From assembly GCA_035653615.1 (NCBI GenBank), contig DASRBN010000007.1:1-64000 (forward strand): 64,000 nucleotides of DNA. The letters run 5' to 3'. Positions 27,080 to 35,490 of this stretch are shown one piece after another; the first letter of the stretch is position 1; every line of letters starts with the position of its first letter. This DNA is from Ktedonobacteraceae bacterium. Its GTDB lineage: Bacteria > Chloroflexota > Ktedonobacteria > Ktedonobacterales > Ktedonobacteraceae. Position numbers and translations under genes: made by a program. Under the pieces are notes generated by a model that saw nothing but the letters and a program-made list of their open reading frames with translations, did not search any database and had not been told where the DNA came from.

Positions 27080-27829
27080 ATGCCAGTATCAGATAAAAAA
27101 GTTCGTATCCTTTGCGTCGAAGATGATGCGCAAATGCGCTCTTTTCTTCTGGCGCAGTTGAAAGCGAGAAATTATCAGGTTCAGGCAGTGCGTGATGGAG
27201 CCCAGGCTATCGATCTTGCTGCCATTTTCGAGCCGCAGCTCATTCTCCTCGACCTCTCATTGCCTACCCTGGACGGCCTGACCTTTCTAAGGCGCTTGCG
27301 CGAATGGAGCAGCGCACCTGTGATTGTTCTCTCAGCCCATGACGAGGAACTGGTCAAAATCAAGGCCCTCGATCAAGGTGCCGACGACTATCTGACCAAA
27401 CCTTTTAGCCTGAATGAATTGTTGGCTCGCGTCCGTGTGGCCTTGCGCCGCGCGGACGAGGCAGCTCGCCTGCGCAGCAGCAAGGGTGACGATTCGCAGC
27501 GCCCCGTCTATCGCTGTGGCGGCGAACAGGGGCTGGTCGTGGATTTTGCGCATCGCACGGTTCGCTCCGGCGGCAAAGAAATCCACCTGACTCCCACCGA
27601 ATATGACCTGCTCTGCGAACTCACCCGCAACGCCGGAAAGGTTCTTACCCATCGCGAACTGCTCCAGCGCGTCTGGGGGCCGGACTACAGCGCGGAAAAC
27701 ACTTACCTGCGTACCTTTATTCGTCATTTGCGCCGCAAGCTAGAGCCGGACCCTGCCCAACCGCGCTTCCTGCTCAATGAGTTAGGCGTGGGCTATTTTG
27801 TTCCTCCCCCGGATGACAAAGAACCATGA
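27080..27829 (+). CDS. OmpR/KdpE-type response regulator
   Basis: 249 residues. The receiver domain (about 8-125) has the acidic pair in CVEDD, the phospho-acceptor Asp in ILLDLSLP, and Lys in YLTKPF. The C-terminal winged helix (about 150-240) begins FAHRTVRSGGKEIHLTPTEYDLL and ends GVGYFV, as in KdpE, PhoP and PhoB. AGGAG precedes the ATG. Cognate to the histidine kinase immediately upstream. Direct repeats at 27844-27881, right after this gene, are the kind of site this family binds. Confidence 0.95.
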   Translation: MPVSDKKVRILCVEDDAQMRSFLLAQLKARNYQVQAVRDGAQAIDLAAIFEPQLILLDLSLPTLDGLTFLRRLREWSSAPVIVLSAHDEELVKIKALDQGADDYLTKPFSLNELLARVRVALRRADEAARLRSSKGDDSQRPVYRCGGEQGLVVDFAHRTVRSGGKEIHLTPTEYDLLCELTRNAGKVLTHRELLQRVWGPDYSAENTYLRTFIRHLRRKLEPDPAQPRFLLNELGVGYFVPPPDDKEP

Positions 27830-27843
27830 TTACGTGAAGATTT

Positions 27844-27881
27844 TTCACAGATTCTTCACAGTAATCACATGCTTATTCACA
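27844..27881 (+). promoter_or_regulatory. TTCACA direct repeats (OmpR/PhoB-type box) before the orphan receiver gene
   Basis: TTCACAG occurs at 27844-27850 and again at 27855-27861, exactly 11 bases apart, and TTCACA again at 27876-27881, 21 bases further. A TACAAT -10 element follows at 27903-27908 without a good -35. Head-to-tail repeats with an 11-base period upstream of a weak -35 are characteristic of OmpR/PhoB-family binding sites. The likely binder is the response regulator encoded just upstream. Confidence 0.5.
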
Positions 27882-27998
27882 CCATTGTCACCAAAACTTG
27901 TGTACAATTTTTGCTAAGAGAGGCGGCTTCTCTCAAGTCATCTATGATATTACCGCGCTGGCGATGTAGCCGCATTATGAGCGCTTTGCGGGAGCAGG

Positions 27999-28508
27999 AT
28001 GTCAGTCATGCAAGACAGGGACGCTGCAAGGTCATCGTCTGGAGGCGGTCAGTTGAATGCTTTGAACGAGGCCACACCGAATGAGGTGCGAGTGTTTGAT
28101 CATCCAATGCATTCACAAGCGGCGGTAGCCAGGCACTCACACAAAATACTCGTAGTTGAAGATGACACTTCCCTGGCCAGCCTGGAAGCAAATTTTTTAA
28201 CCGCATCCGGCTACGCTACGGAGATAGCAAGTAATGGAGAATTAGCTATCGTGGCGCTTCAACAAGCGATTCCCGACCTTGTATTGCTTGACCTTGATCT
28301 CTCTGGTTCAATTTCCGGCTGGGAAGTCTTGAAAGTTTTACGGACTTATTCGAGCACGCCGGTATTGCTTACCAGTTCGGCATCCGCAGTGCGTCAGCAT
28401 ATTCGCAGCCATGGCGAAAGCCGGGCAACTTTAGATCATTTGCCTAAACCATATCCTATGCATACTCTTCTCAAACGCATTGAACGCATGTTAACGATAG
28501 GACCGTAG
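27999..28508 (+). CDS. Orphan single-domain response regulator
   Basis: 169 residues. The first 45 are polar and unassigned; residues about 46-165 are a CheY-like receiver with VVEDDTSLA, the phospho-acceptor Asp in LLDLDLSG, the switch Ser/Thr in LLTSSAS and the conserved Lys in LPKPY. No output domain follows, so it acts by protein contact or as phosphate sink. GGGAGCAGG just before the ATG supports the start. It follows the two-component pair and its promoter carries PhoB-like repeats, so it may be a target and modulator of that system. Confidence 0.85.
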   Translation: MSVMQDRDAARSSSGGGQLNALNEATPNEVRVFDHPMHSQAAVARHSHKILVVEDDTSLASLEANFLTASGYATEIASNGELAIVALQQAIPDLVLLDLDLSGSISGWEVLKVLRTYSSTPVLLTSSASAVRQHIRSHGESRATLDHLPKPYPMHTLLKRIERMLTIGP

Positions 28509-28609
28509 AAGCATCCCTTTTGGATACCGGCCCGCGGAGCTATCCGCGGCAAGTATTCGCTCCGTAAGAGTTATCCAGCGTGGATAGCTAGACAAAAAAG
28601 GAGGGCCAC

Positions 28610-28810
28610 ATGGACCGCATGGACCGTAAAGAAGATCGTGAAATTTTGCGTAAAGGTGGGTTCGGAGAGGTAGAAATGAAGCGGCTGAGCCAGTTGCGCA
28701 GGGATTACAACGAAAGAGAGAGATTGCAATTGATCGCAGACCAGCGCCGCCTGGAATTTATTCGCTGGCTGGTCAGCACCGGTAAACTTTCTGAACAGCT
28801 CGCCTCTTAG
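28610..28810 (+). CDS. Small hypothetical protein, 66 aa
   Basis: A charged, helix-forming peptide (DRMDRKEDREILR…SQLRRDYNERERLQLIADQRRLEFIRWL) with no Cys and no membrane segment. A strong AAGGAGG Shine-Dalgarno lies six bases before ATG, which argues that it is translated. I do not recognise a family. Its last four bases overlap convergently the 75-aa gene on the other strand. Confidence 0.6.
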   Translation: MDRMDRKEDREILRKGGFGEVEMKRLSQLRRDYNERERLQLIADQRRLEFIRWLVSTGKLSEQLAS

Positions 28811-29034
28811 GATGGCTCTTGCTTTTCGTTTCGTACAACCAGTCCATCCACCTGGCTGTCATTGTCCCACGGAAGCTCTGGATCTGCCTGGCGCGGAGAG
28901 ATGCGCGAAATAGAGTCTAGAATGCGTGCAATGATCCCTGTTGGAGGCTCTAGTGGCGCTAATCGATTGAAGAGCCTGTCAATATCGTCAGGCTCTGCCG
29001 GGTCTGGAAATGAATCATGGCGTGGATGGTCCAT
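28807..29034 (-). CDS. Small acidic protein downstream of sigma factor (possible anti-sigma)
   Basis: 75 residues, acidic and Pro-rich. The segment RLFNRLAPLEPPTGIIARILDSI resembles the PPxxLxxRIL motif often seen at the junction region of small anti-sigma and adaptor proteins. No zinc-binding HxxxCxxC motif is present. GAGGG eight bases before ATG supports this start rather than two upstream ATGs in the same frame. It follows the sigma-factor gene by 123 bases on the same strand, so a role in control of that sigma factor is plausible but not shown. Confidence 0.5.
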   Translation of the reverse strand: MDHPRHDSFPDPAEPDDIDRLFNRLAPLEPPTGIIARILDSISRISPRQADPELPWDNDSQVDGLVVRNEKQEPS

Positions 29035-29157
29035 ACATAATTCCCTCTTATCTTCTTCCATACTATCTCTGCTGTTAGTACGGTCAAGGTAAGAGGGAAG
29101 TTTCACATCGCCTATTTCATTCGCAACAGTCAAAAATAGTTGCTGCTCCGGGTGAGT

Positions 29158-29778
29158 TTAGCATGCGGGCATAATCTGCAACTGGGCCGCCAGTGTCGAC
29201 CGCAATAAGGGCTTTGCGCGCTGGAAGTATGTCTTGGCAGTCGCCTCCGGCATGTTTAGCACGTGCCCAATCTCGGAAAAACTTAACTGGGAAGCATAAC
29301 GCAACAGCACAACTGAGCGAAACTTGGGGGGCAGCGCCTCGATAGCCTTCTGCAGGCACTCTTGTAAATCATGCCGCTCCGCTACTTCCTCCGGTAAAGG
29401 ACCTGTATCCGGCATCGCTGCTAATGGCGAGGCGTCGTCCTCATCTGCCGAGGCTTCCAGGTCAGAAAAATGAATCGCGCGCTTTTTACGCAACTCATCC
29501 AGACAGCGATTGCGGGCCACCTGAAACAACCAGGCTTTCAACGGCTCTCCGGTTCGCAAATTTGGCAGGGAGATGTACAACTGGAGAAACACCTGTTGTA
29601 AGATATCCGATGCCTGGTCATAATCCCCCAGGAAACGGCAGATAAAATTAAAGAGCGGACCATTATAACGTTTGACAAGACTTTCAAACGCCTGCTGGTC
29701 ACCGGCAAGGCTTTGTTGCGCCAGAATACCATCAGTAATGTCAGGCGTGCGTGTTTTTACGCGTTCTCGAATTTGCAT
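29158..29778 (-). CDS. ECF-like RNA polymerase sigma factor
   Basis: 206 residues with sigma-70 region 2 (LVKRYNGPLFNFICRFLGDY, DILQQVFLQLY, LKAWLFQVARNRCLDELRK) and region 4 (LPPKFRSVVLLRYASQLSFSEIGHVLNMPEATAKTYFQRAK). Region 3 is absent, as in ECF factors. GAGG nine bases before the ATG at 29778 fixes the start; an upstream GTG extends it by 11 codons. It is strikingly similar along its whole length to the sigma factor at 46603-47229. No membrane anti-sigma factor is adjacent; a small acidic protein is downstream. Confidence 0.9.
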   Translation of the reverse strand: MQIRERVKTRTPDITDGILAQQSLAGDQQAFESLVKRYNGPLFNFICRFLGDYDQASDILQQVFLQLYISLPNLRTGEPLKAWLFQVARNRCLDELRKKRAIHFSDLEASADEDDASPLAAMPDTGPLPEEVAERHDLQECLQKAIEALPPKFRSVVLLRYASQLSFSEIGHVLNMPEATAKTYFQRAKPLLRSTLAAQLQIMPAC

Positions 29779-30019
29779 GAGTAACAACCTCACTTTCTTT
29801 CGTCCTGACACTAGCGTATCCTTTTCTCGATTAAATTACAATAGTTTTTTGCATTTATAAACTCTGCTGTAGGCACCTCTAAGCATAAACTAAAGTGCGT
29901 GAGTGCAATCTCATTATATTCTTAAGAAATCCCATCCATTTCTTATGGAATTCTAAGGAAGACATAGCAGATTCATACCCATTTGAAAAATCGGAACCAT
30001 CGAGGAGGCAAGCGCGAAG

Positions 30020-31480
30020 CTATATATGTTGTGCCGCTCCGGCCCCTACTATCACTTCGAGTTGATTGATTATCTCAAAGGCATATTGCGCTTCTTCAGT
30101 CCGCTCAAGCTTTTGCAATAGATCGGCCCTGGCACGCCATGCAGGTACATGATTGGGATTACATGAAATGGCCTGCTCATAGACCAATAGAGCCTCGTTG
30201 TAACGCTGCAAATGCTCTAGCGCAAGGCCCTTGCCAAGGTAAGCATCAACATCATAGACATCAAGCTGAATAGCCTCGTCATAGACATCAAGCGCTTGCT
30301 CGTATCGTTTGAGCATGCTGAGCGCCAGCCCTTTACTAATATAGGCATAGGCATCACCGGCATCAAGTTCTATTGCATGCTCAAAGCTATTCAGAGCTTC
30401 TTCATACCGCTTGAGTTTGCACAGCATAAGCCCCTTGCCTATATACGCATAGGCATCACTAGAATCCAATTCAATAGCGTTCTCATATGCGGCAAGCGAT
30501 TCCTCATAGCAACCAGTTTTCTGATGTGCAACAGCTTCATCCAACCAATTCTCCCTGGTTTTCGTCAATACCTCAGGCTCATCTGGTTGGACAGGTGTGG
30601 TCATTTCTGTAGAAGAACCGGCCAATACAGCAATTTGATTGCTAACAGGCATATGTAATGCTGAAATGAAAGCTGCGACATCAGAATGGCGATCGGTAGG
30701 GACTTTCGCCATCGCTTTCAAGATTGCCTGCTCTACATGAGCAGGGAGTTCCTGGTTCAGTTGGGTAGGAGGAATGGGATCCTCCATCATATGCTTCTGG
30801 ATTACAGCCCGTATGCTGAGTGCAGTAAAAGGTTGACGCCCGGTCAAGAGTTCGTAAGCGATGCAGCCAAGTGCATATTGATCTATCCCCTTACTCACCA
30901 CGCCCTCAAACTGCTCTGGTGCCATGTAATAAAAAGTGCCTTCTCCCGCGGTTCGTCTGGTATCTGCCACACCCAACAACACGGCACTACCAAAGTCGGC
31001 GAGGAGCACTTCACCTTTGCCATTAAATAGGACATTTCCTGGCTTGAGGTCACAATGTATGATGTTCTGCTGATGCATATATTGCACTGCTTCCCCAATT
31101 TGAGAAAGGATGACTAAAGCTTCTTCCAACGGCAACGGGCCAGGGCGATAGCGCTCTATGCGATCTTTAAGTGAACCTCCGGGTGCGTATTCGGTTATTA
31201 TGTAGGGAAAACCTTCATCGGTTTGGCCAACGTCAATAATGGATACAATATGAGGGTATCGAAGTAGATCAAGCCTTTCAGCTTCCTGCAAAAATTGCTG
31301 TTGCTTCTCTACTGAACGAAGAGACTTTCTATGCAGCAATTTGATTGCTACTTGATTGTGTTTGAGCAAGAGATGTTGAGCGAGATAGACACCGCTGACG
31401 AAGCCTTGGGTCAAGGCGGCAACCACGCGGTAATTGCCAATCTGCATTCCGATCCAATCGCTTTCATTGATCATACTCAT
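30020..31480 (-). CDS. Cytosolic Ser/Thr protein kinase with TPR array
   Basis: 486 residues without a membrane segment. The kinase domain (about 14-275) has VAIKLL, HCDLKPGN and DFGS; the residue before the catalytic Asp is Cys, so it is a non-RD kinase. The glycine loop (LTQGFVSGVYLA) is degenerate. From about residue 315, five tetratricopeptide repeats of 34 residues follow (…YEESLAAYENAIELDSSDAYAYIGKG… and similar), which show as 102-base near-repeats in the DNA at about 30180-30510. TPRs suggest substrate or partner docking. It is a single gene; the next upstream gene on this strand, a Tat-exported ferritin-like protein, ends 96 bases before its start. Confidence 0.9.
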   Translation of the reverse strand: MSMINESDWIGMQIGNYRVVAALTQGFVSGVYLAQHLLLKHNQVAIKLLHRKSLRSVEKQQQFLQEAERLDLLRYPHIVSIIDVGQTDEGFPYIITEYAPGGSLKDRIERYRPGPLPLEEALVILSQIGEAVQYMHQQNIIHCDLKPGNVLFNGKGEVLLADFGSAVLLGVADTRRTAGEGTFYYMAPEQFEGVVSKGIDQYALGCIAYELLTGRQPFTALSIRAVIQKHMMEDPIPPTQLNQELPAHVEQAILKAMAKVPTDRHSDVAAFISALHMPVSNQIAVLAGSSTEMTTPVQPDEPEVLTKTRENWLDEAVAHQKTGCYEESLAAYENAIELDSSDAYAYIGKGLMLCKLKRYEEALNSFEHAIELDAGDAYAYISKGLALSMLKRYEQALDVYDEAIQLDVYDVDAYLGKGLALEHLQRYNEALLVYEQAISCNPNHVPAWRARADLLQKLERTEEAQYAFEIINQLEVIVGAGAAQHI

Positions 31481-31576
31481 ACTACCCTCAAAAAAGCATA
31501 TTCAAGATAGATCTGAACCACGAACAGAAGAAAGACTTCCGCTCGTGGCTCAGATCACCGCACTACAAAAAGACTG

Positions 31577-32392
31577 CTAGGAACAGGACACAGCATAGGG
31601 CTGGCGATAGATCACGCCGCCAGTAATGTGCGTACCGACTTGCTTATAGGTGTAGCTATTGCCCGGTTTGGGACTTAGGTAGCCAGCCTTCTTTACGAGC
31701 GCAGGAGCTGCGCCAACCGATGGGAGCAGTACAGGGGAGAATACCCAGTTATCGGCGGGTTCGAGTCCACCAATCATGCGCCCCAACGCACGATGCTCCG
31801 CCTCAACTGTGGCAATTTGTCCGGCGATTTCCGCCAGGTCGGGTCGCCCCAATTGCGCGAATTCTCGAATTGCTACCAGGAAGGCAGAGTCGAAAACACC
31901 CTCCAGCTGCTGCTGGGTCGCGATGAAGAGATTTAGATCGGTGAATGTATCGGGGCCATGAGGGAAGCTAAAGGTACTGGCAAGCACCCCTCCGCCGTTG
32001 GCTGCAAAGAAGAGTTCGTGAATTTGCTCCTCAATGAGAGCCGCCTGAATGATATCCAGGTTGTCACCGGTTATCCCCAACTCGTTAGCATTGTTCATGC
32101 CATTCGTGTAGAAGGTAACCGCTAATCGCTCAGCAGTTCGCGCTACGGTGAAAATAGTTTTGATACTATCTACACAACTTGATCCAGCCAGGGCTTTGGC
32201 ATGCACAATATTCGCCGAACCATGCAAGAGCGAAAAGACGCCTGCTCCGGCTGCTGATAACCCCGCCGCACCGGCTACCCCTGCTGCCGCTCCTTTCAGC
32301 AGGGAGCGGCGCGTACGACGTGTTGAGAACGACTCCATGAGATCATCGGTTTCAGGAGTCAAATCGTCCGGTCTTTCCACAGAGCTAATCAT
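31577..32392 (-). CDS. Tat-exported ferritin-like domain protein
   Basis: 271 residues. A twin-arginine signal (TRRTRRSLLKGAAAG, followed by an Ala/Gly-rich hydrophobic core) covers residues 24-58. The mature part is helical with ferritin-like features: ALIEEQIHELFFAANGG and the later ATVEAEHRALGRMIGG, where Glu and ExxH-type pairs could bind metal, separated by the antiparallel helices around LNLFIATQQQLEGVFD. Such proteins occur in many Chloroflexota and Actinobacteria; metal binding or oxidase function is inferred. The downstream kinase gene starts 96 bases later. Confidence 0.8.
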   Translation of the reverse strand: MISSVERPDDLTPETDDLMESFSTRRTRRSLLKGAAAGVAGAAGLSAAGAGVFSLLHGSANIVHAKALAGSSCVDSIKTIFTVARTAERLAVTFYTNGMNNANELGITGDNLDIIQAALIEEQIHELFFAANGGGVLASTFSFPHGPDTFTDLNLFIATQQQLEGVFDSAFLVAIREFAQLGRPDLAEIAGQIATVEAEHRALGRMIGGLEPADNWVFSPVLLPSVGAAPALVKKAGYLSPKPGNSYTYKQVGTHITGGVIYRQPYAVSCS

Positions 32393-32965
32393 TCCTTTCT
32401 TCTACTCAGATCTTCCTAAAATCTGAGATAGACTGTTTGTCATCATACCAATCATCATGATGACATGCTAACATTATGTAGGTATTACTGAAGCAATCGA
32501 TTCTATAAGTTGCCTGTTCTCGGAATCGTATCCGCTCGCGTTTGCGGTTCTCTCGAGGAGATGGAAGGCAATCGATCGTTATCGCTTCTCGTAATATACT
32601 ACGCTACATTCAGGCGTTTAGATTGCATGCTCGCTGCTAAAAGTAACGAAGTAGAGTAGAAAGAATTAATACTTGAGCTAATGATTTTTATTCCCCCTAG
32701 TGCTCATAGCTTGTTCATAGAAAATATGACATTTTTAAAAGCTTTTTGGAATCTTTTTGCATATAATTGTTCAATATGTAAACTCTACCTTAAAAACTTA
32801 TAAGGCATTTTTAAGTTTTCTCAGGATAGATTAATCTAATATCTATACAGTCTGAGAATCCTGTGTCGATGCCCAGGCCCTGCTTATCTCCTTTGTACGA
32901 TTTGAAGGCGGGAATGGACTCAGGTCATTGAGAAGGAACAGTAATGATGGATTACCAGGGCAGTA
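32393..32965. other. 573-base AT-rich intergenic region
   Basis: No gene is supported here. The stretch is clearly AT-rich, with homopolymer-like T and A runs at 32690-32810 and TATAAT at 32762-32767 without a matching -35 box. A weak inverted repeat of A/T-rich arms (about 32790-32820) has no further structure. It separates the Tat ferritin-like gene from a 119-aa gene, both on the minus strand, so it must contain the promoter of the ferritin-like gene. Confidence 0.5.
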
Positions 32966-33325
32966 TCAAGCAGACGAAGGAGGAGGATTGAAAAGGTCAT
33001 TCGCAAAATTGGAAATAGCATACGCATCAAGGTACAGCGCAGGAGCAAATTGGTGAACATAAAGACCTTGACCTTCAGTGAAAGTTGGACCTGTTATATT
33101 CAGCACATAATAGCTAAAGCTTACGGCATACACGTCCTCGGCAATCTTCCGGGTTGCAATAATCTTCAGGTCTGTAAAGCCACGTACACACGTGACAGCC
33201 AACGTTCTAAATGTTGCCTGTCGAATGGCTTCCAGCAGATCAGCTGGATACTGATCAACAGACTGCTTCGTTTGCTCTCCCTCACTCTTTTGTTTTCCGG
33301 CTTTCTCTTGCTCCTCTTGGTTCAT
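32966..33325 (-). CDS. Hypothetical protein, 119 aa
   Basis: The first 25 residues are charged and disordered (EEQEKAGKQKSEGEQTKQ), followed by one globular domain with a helix (YPADLLEAIRQATFRTLAV) and beta strands (…DLKIIATRKIAEDVYAVSFSYYVLNITGPT…). No signal peptide, membrane segment or known motif. AAAGGAA precedes the ATG by about nine bases. It lies 142 bases after the AcuC-AcuA gene on the same strand, so it might be distal in that transcript, but no functional link is visible. Confidence 0.6.
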   Translation of the reverse strand: MNQEEQEKAGKQKSEGEQTKQSVDQYPADLLEAIRQATFRTLAVTCVRGFTDLKIIATRKIAEDVYAVSFSYYVLNITGPTFTEGQGLYVHQFAPALYLDAYAISNFANDLFNPPPSSA

Positions 33326-33467
33326 TCAATGGTTTCCTTTCCAGAAGGATGATAGCCTTTTCCCACTAAATCTTTACTGTAAATCATTAGCCGAGTATTT
33401 AGAGTCAAGCCGCTCAGTTGGCTCCACTGCACTCGATAACAACTTCGCACCTACTAGCCGACCCGCA

Positions 33468-35483
33468 TTATAAACCTCCCAGGTTAGGCGTACTCAACAA
33501 ATGGCTCAAAAACCTGCTCGCGACCCGCTGGTCTACACGACTACCGATGCGGGCCAGAAGGATATTCGCCGGCTCCATACGCACATTCGGTTCGGTCGTC
33601 GGATATTCTGTAAAGCCTTGAGAAGCGAAAAGCCGCGCGATCAATTCGCGATACTGGTAGATATTGAGGCCGAGCCCTTCCATATCCCAATGCCATGATA
33701 GACCCATTGCGTACAAAATGATGTCTTCCAATGCATCGAGTTCAAGCGCAAAGGCCAGCAAATTTTTCGCAATACCCAGCCGGCGCCAGTTTGCGCTGAC
33801 TTCAATCCCCACCTCATAGACGTTCTCCAGGCCTTCCCACCACTCATCACCGGGAGCTAATGTCACCTCACCTACGATCTCACCGGAGGGCGTATGAGCT
33901 ATGGTGAGCGCGCAATCTGGCCGTCTCGCAATACTCAAGAGGAGCTGGTGCTCTCGTTCCGGCAGACGCGCGAAAGCCCGTAATCCTGCATCGATAGTAA
34001 GACGCTCGATCAGCGAGGGTGGGCAAAAATCGCGCAGCAATAGCGTTCCCTTTCCCGTTTCTAATGACCTGCTACGTGAGGGAGTCGCGCTTCCCTGCAA
34101 ATGCAAAAGGTCGAATAGACCGGCCAGGGGAGACCGATTATGAACCGTAGGGAAAGCCTGCCGCACCGGAGGAGGTAGCAACAGCTGGCGTACCAGTGCC
34201 GTCGTGTGCCGGTTCGTGTTGCTGATCGTCCAGCGGCGGGGCTGTGCCGGAAAATCCTGGGGACGATCCATAAAAGTAGTTGGAAAGCTGGCCGGGATCG
34301 ACGATTTTCCCATTACCTGTTGCGCAAGTGTCTCCTGCGCCTCCACGCCAAGCCATACCGGTTGCCAGCGCTCCACCCACTCTTCTGGTAAGGATACCGG
34401 GAGCTCCTGCCCGGACATTTCCGCCCAGACTATAGACCAGGCACGCGGCACGACCCGGTAGAGATCATATCCTCCACCACCCAATGCTACCCAGCGACCC
34501 TTACAATATGTATCGGCCAGCTGGTGTGCCAGTTTGACCTGCGCCTGAATCCCACGCATCGTCAGACTAAGATGTGTCAGGGGGTCCCAGGCATGCGTAT
34601 CACATCCATGCTGGCTGACAATAACGTCAGGAGCAAATGAGATGACCAGGGGAGTCAGAAGAGCCTCCATCGCCTCGATGTACGAATCATCCTCTGTGTA
34701 AGGCTGCAAGGGAACATTGACGGAATAGCCACGGCCTACTCCTTTACCCAGTTCAAGCACATCGCCTGTACCTGGAAAGAGATAGCGCCCGGTCTCGTGA
34801 AATGAGACGGTCATCACGCGCGGCTCATCGTAAAAGGCTCGTTGTACGCCATCGCCATGATGGGCGTCGAAGTCGATATATAACACTTTGGCTTCGCTGG
34901 CACGCAACACATGCGCTATTGCCACTGCGATATCATTGTAGACGCAGAATCCGGAGGCGCGTTCAGCCCACGCGTGATGCAATCCTCCCGCGGGATGAAA
35001 GATATGCAGCGGTCGTTCGTCTTCCGAAGCGAATGTTCCCCCTTCGGGCAGTCCCATTATTGCGCTCAAGGCAACCAGCGTCCCGCCTACGATACGTGCA
35101 GAAACCTCGTGCATTCCCGGCAGCGCAGGGGTATCTCCATCCGCAAAACCATATTTCAAGGCCAGTTCGGCTCTGCTTTCGTCCCGCTGCGCTTGTACGC
35201 GGTCTTCATCTCGACTGTGAAGTTCAGTTGCCGGGTCTCCCTCGTGAGCCTGGCTCAGGCGCTGCACGGCAGCAATATAATCGGGGGTATGAACCAGCTC
35301 CAGTTCCTCCAGCGTGGCAGGACGTGACGGCAAGCGATCCTGTTCGTAAGCGCTATGCCACAAACCACTGGTCTCCAGCAGATTCATCAATGCAACCAAT
35401 CGCGCCGGCTGCAAAGGATGGTCCGGGCCAAAATCATAATGCAGTTCGTCACTATCGAACAGCAAACGCGCCTTACAGTTCAT
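33468..35483 (-). CDS. AcuC-AcuA fusion: protein deacetylase plus GNAT acetyltransferase
   Basis: 671 residues. Residues 1-390 are an AcuC-type class I HDAC-fold deacetylase: HPAGGLHHAWAERASGFCVYND, YIDFDAHHGDG (zinc ligands Asp206, His208), QHGCDTHAWDPL (Asp295) and LGGGGYD. After a linker, residues 480-671 match Bacillus AcuA: a GNAT core with acetyl-CoA loop RRLGIA (567-572), then WHWDMEG and PANILLARIGSRVDQ, which are AcuA-specific. In Bacillus separate AcuA acetylates and inactivates acetyl-CoA synthetase and AcuC reverses it. Here both activities share a chain. The stop of the AcuB-like gene lies seven bases upstream, and AAGGAT overlaps it, so the locus is acuB-acuCA. No acs gene is in the window. 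Confidence 0.92.
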   Translation of the reverse strand: MNCKARLLFDSDELHYDFGPDHPLQPARLVALMNLLETSGLWHSAYEQDRLPSRPATLEELELVHTPDYIAAVQRLSQAHEGDPATELHSRDEDRVQAQRDESRAELALKYGFADGDTPALPGMHEVSARIVGGTLVALSAIMGLPEGGTFASEDERPLHIFHPAGGLHHAWAERASGFCVYNDIAVAIAHVLRASEAKVLYIDFDAHHGDGVQRAFYDEPRVMTVSFHETGRYLFPGTGDVLELGKGVGRGYSVNVPLQPYTEDDSYIEAMEALLTPLVISFAPDVIVSQHGCDTHAWDPLTHLSLTMRGIQAQVKLAHQLADTYCKGRWVALGGGGYDLYRVVPRAWSIVWAEMSGQELPVSLPEEWVERWQPVWLGVEAQETLAQQVMGKSSIPASFPTTFMDRPQDFPAQPRRWTISNTNRHTTALVRQLLLPPPVRQAFPTVHNRSPLAGLFDLLHLQGSATPSRSRSLETGKGTLLLRDFCPPSLIERLTIDAGLRAFARLPEREHQLLLSIARRPDCALTIAHTPSGEIVGEVTLAPGDEWWEGLENVYEVGIEVSANWRRLGIAKNLLAFALELDALEDIILYAMGLSWHWDMEGLGLNIYQYRELIARLFASQGFTEYPTTEPNVRMEPANILLARIGSRVDQRVASRFLSHLLSTPNLGGL

Positions 35484-35490
35484 TTGTAAT

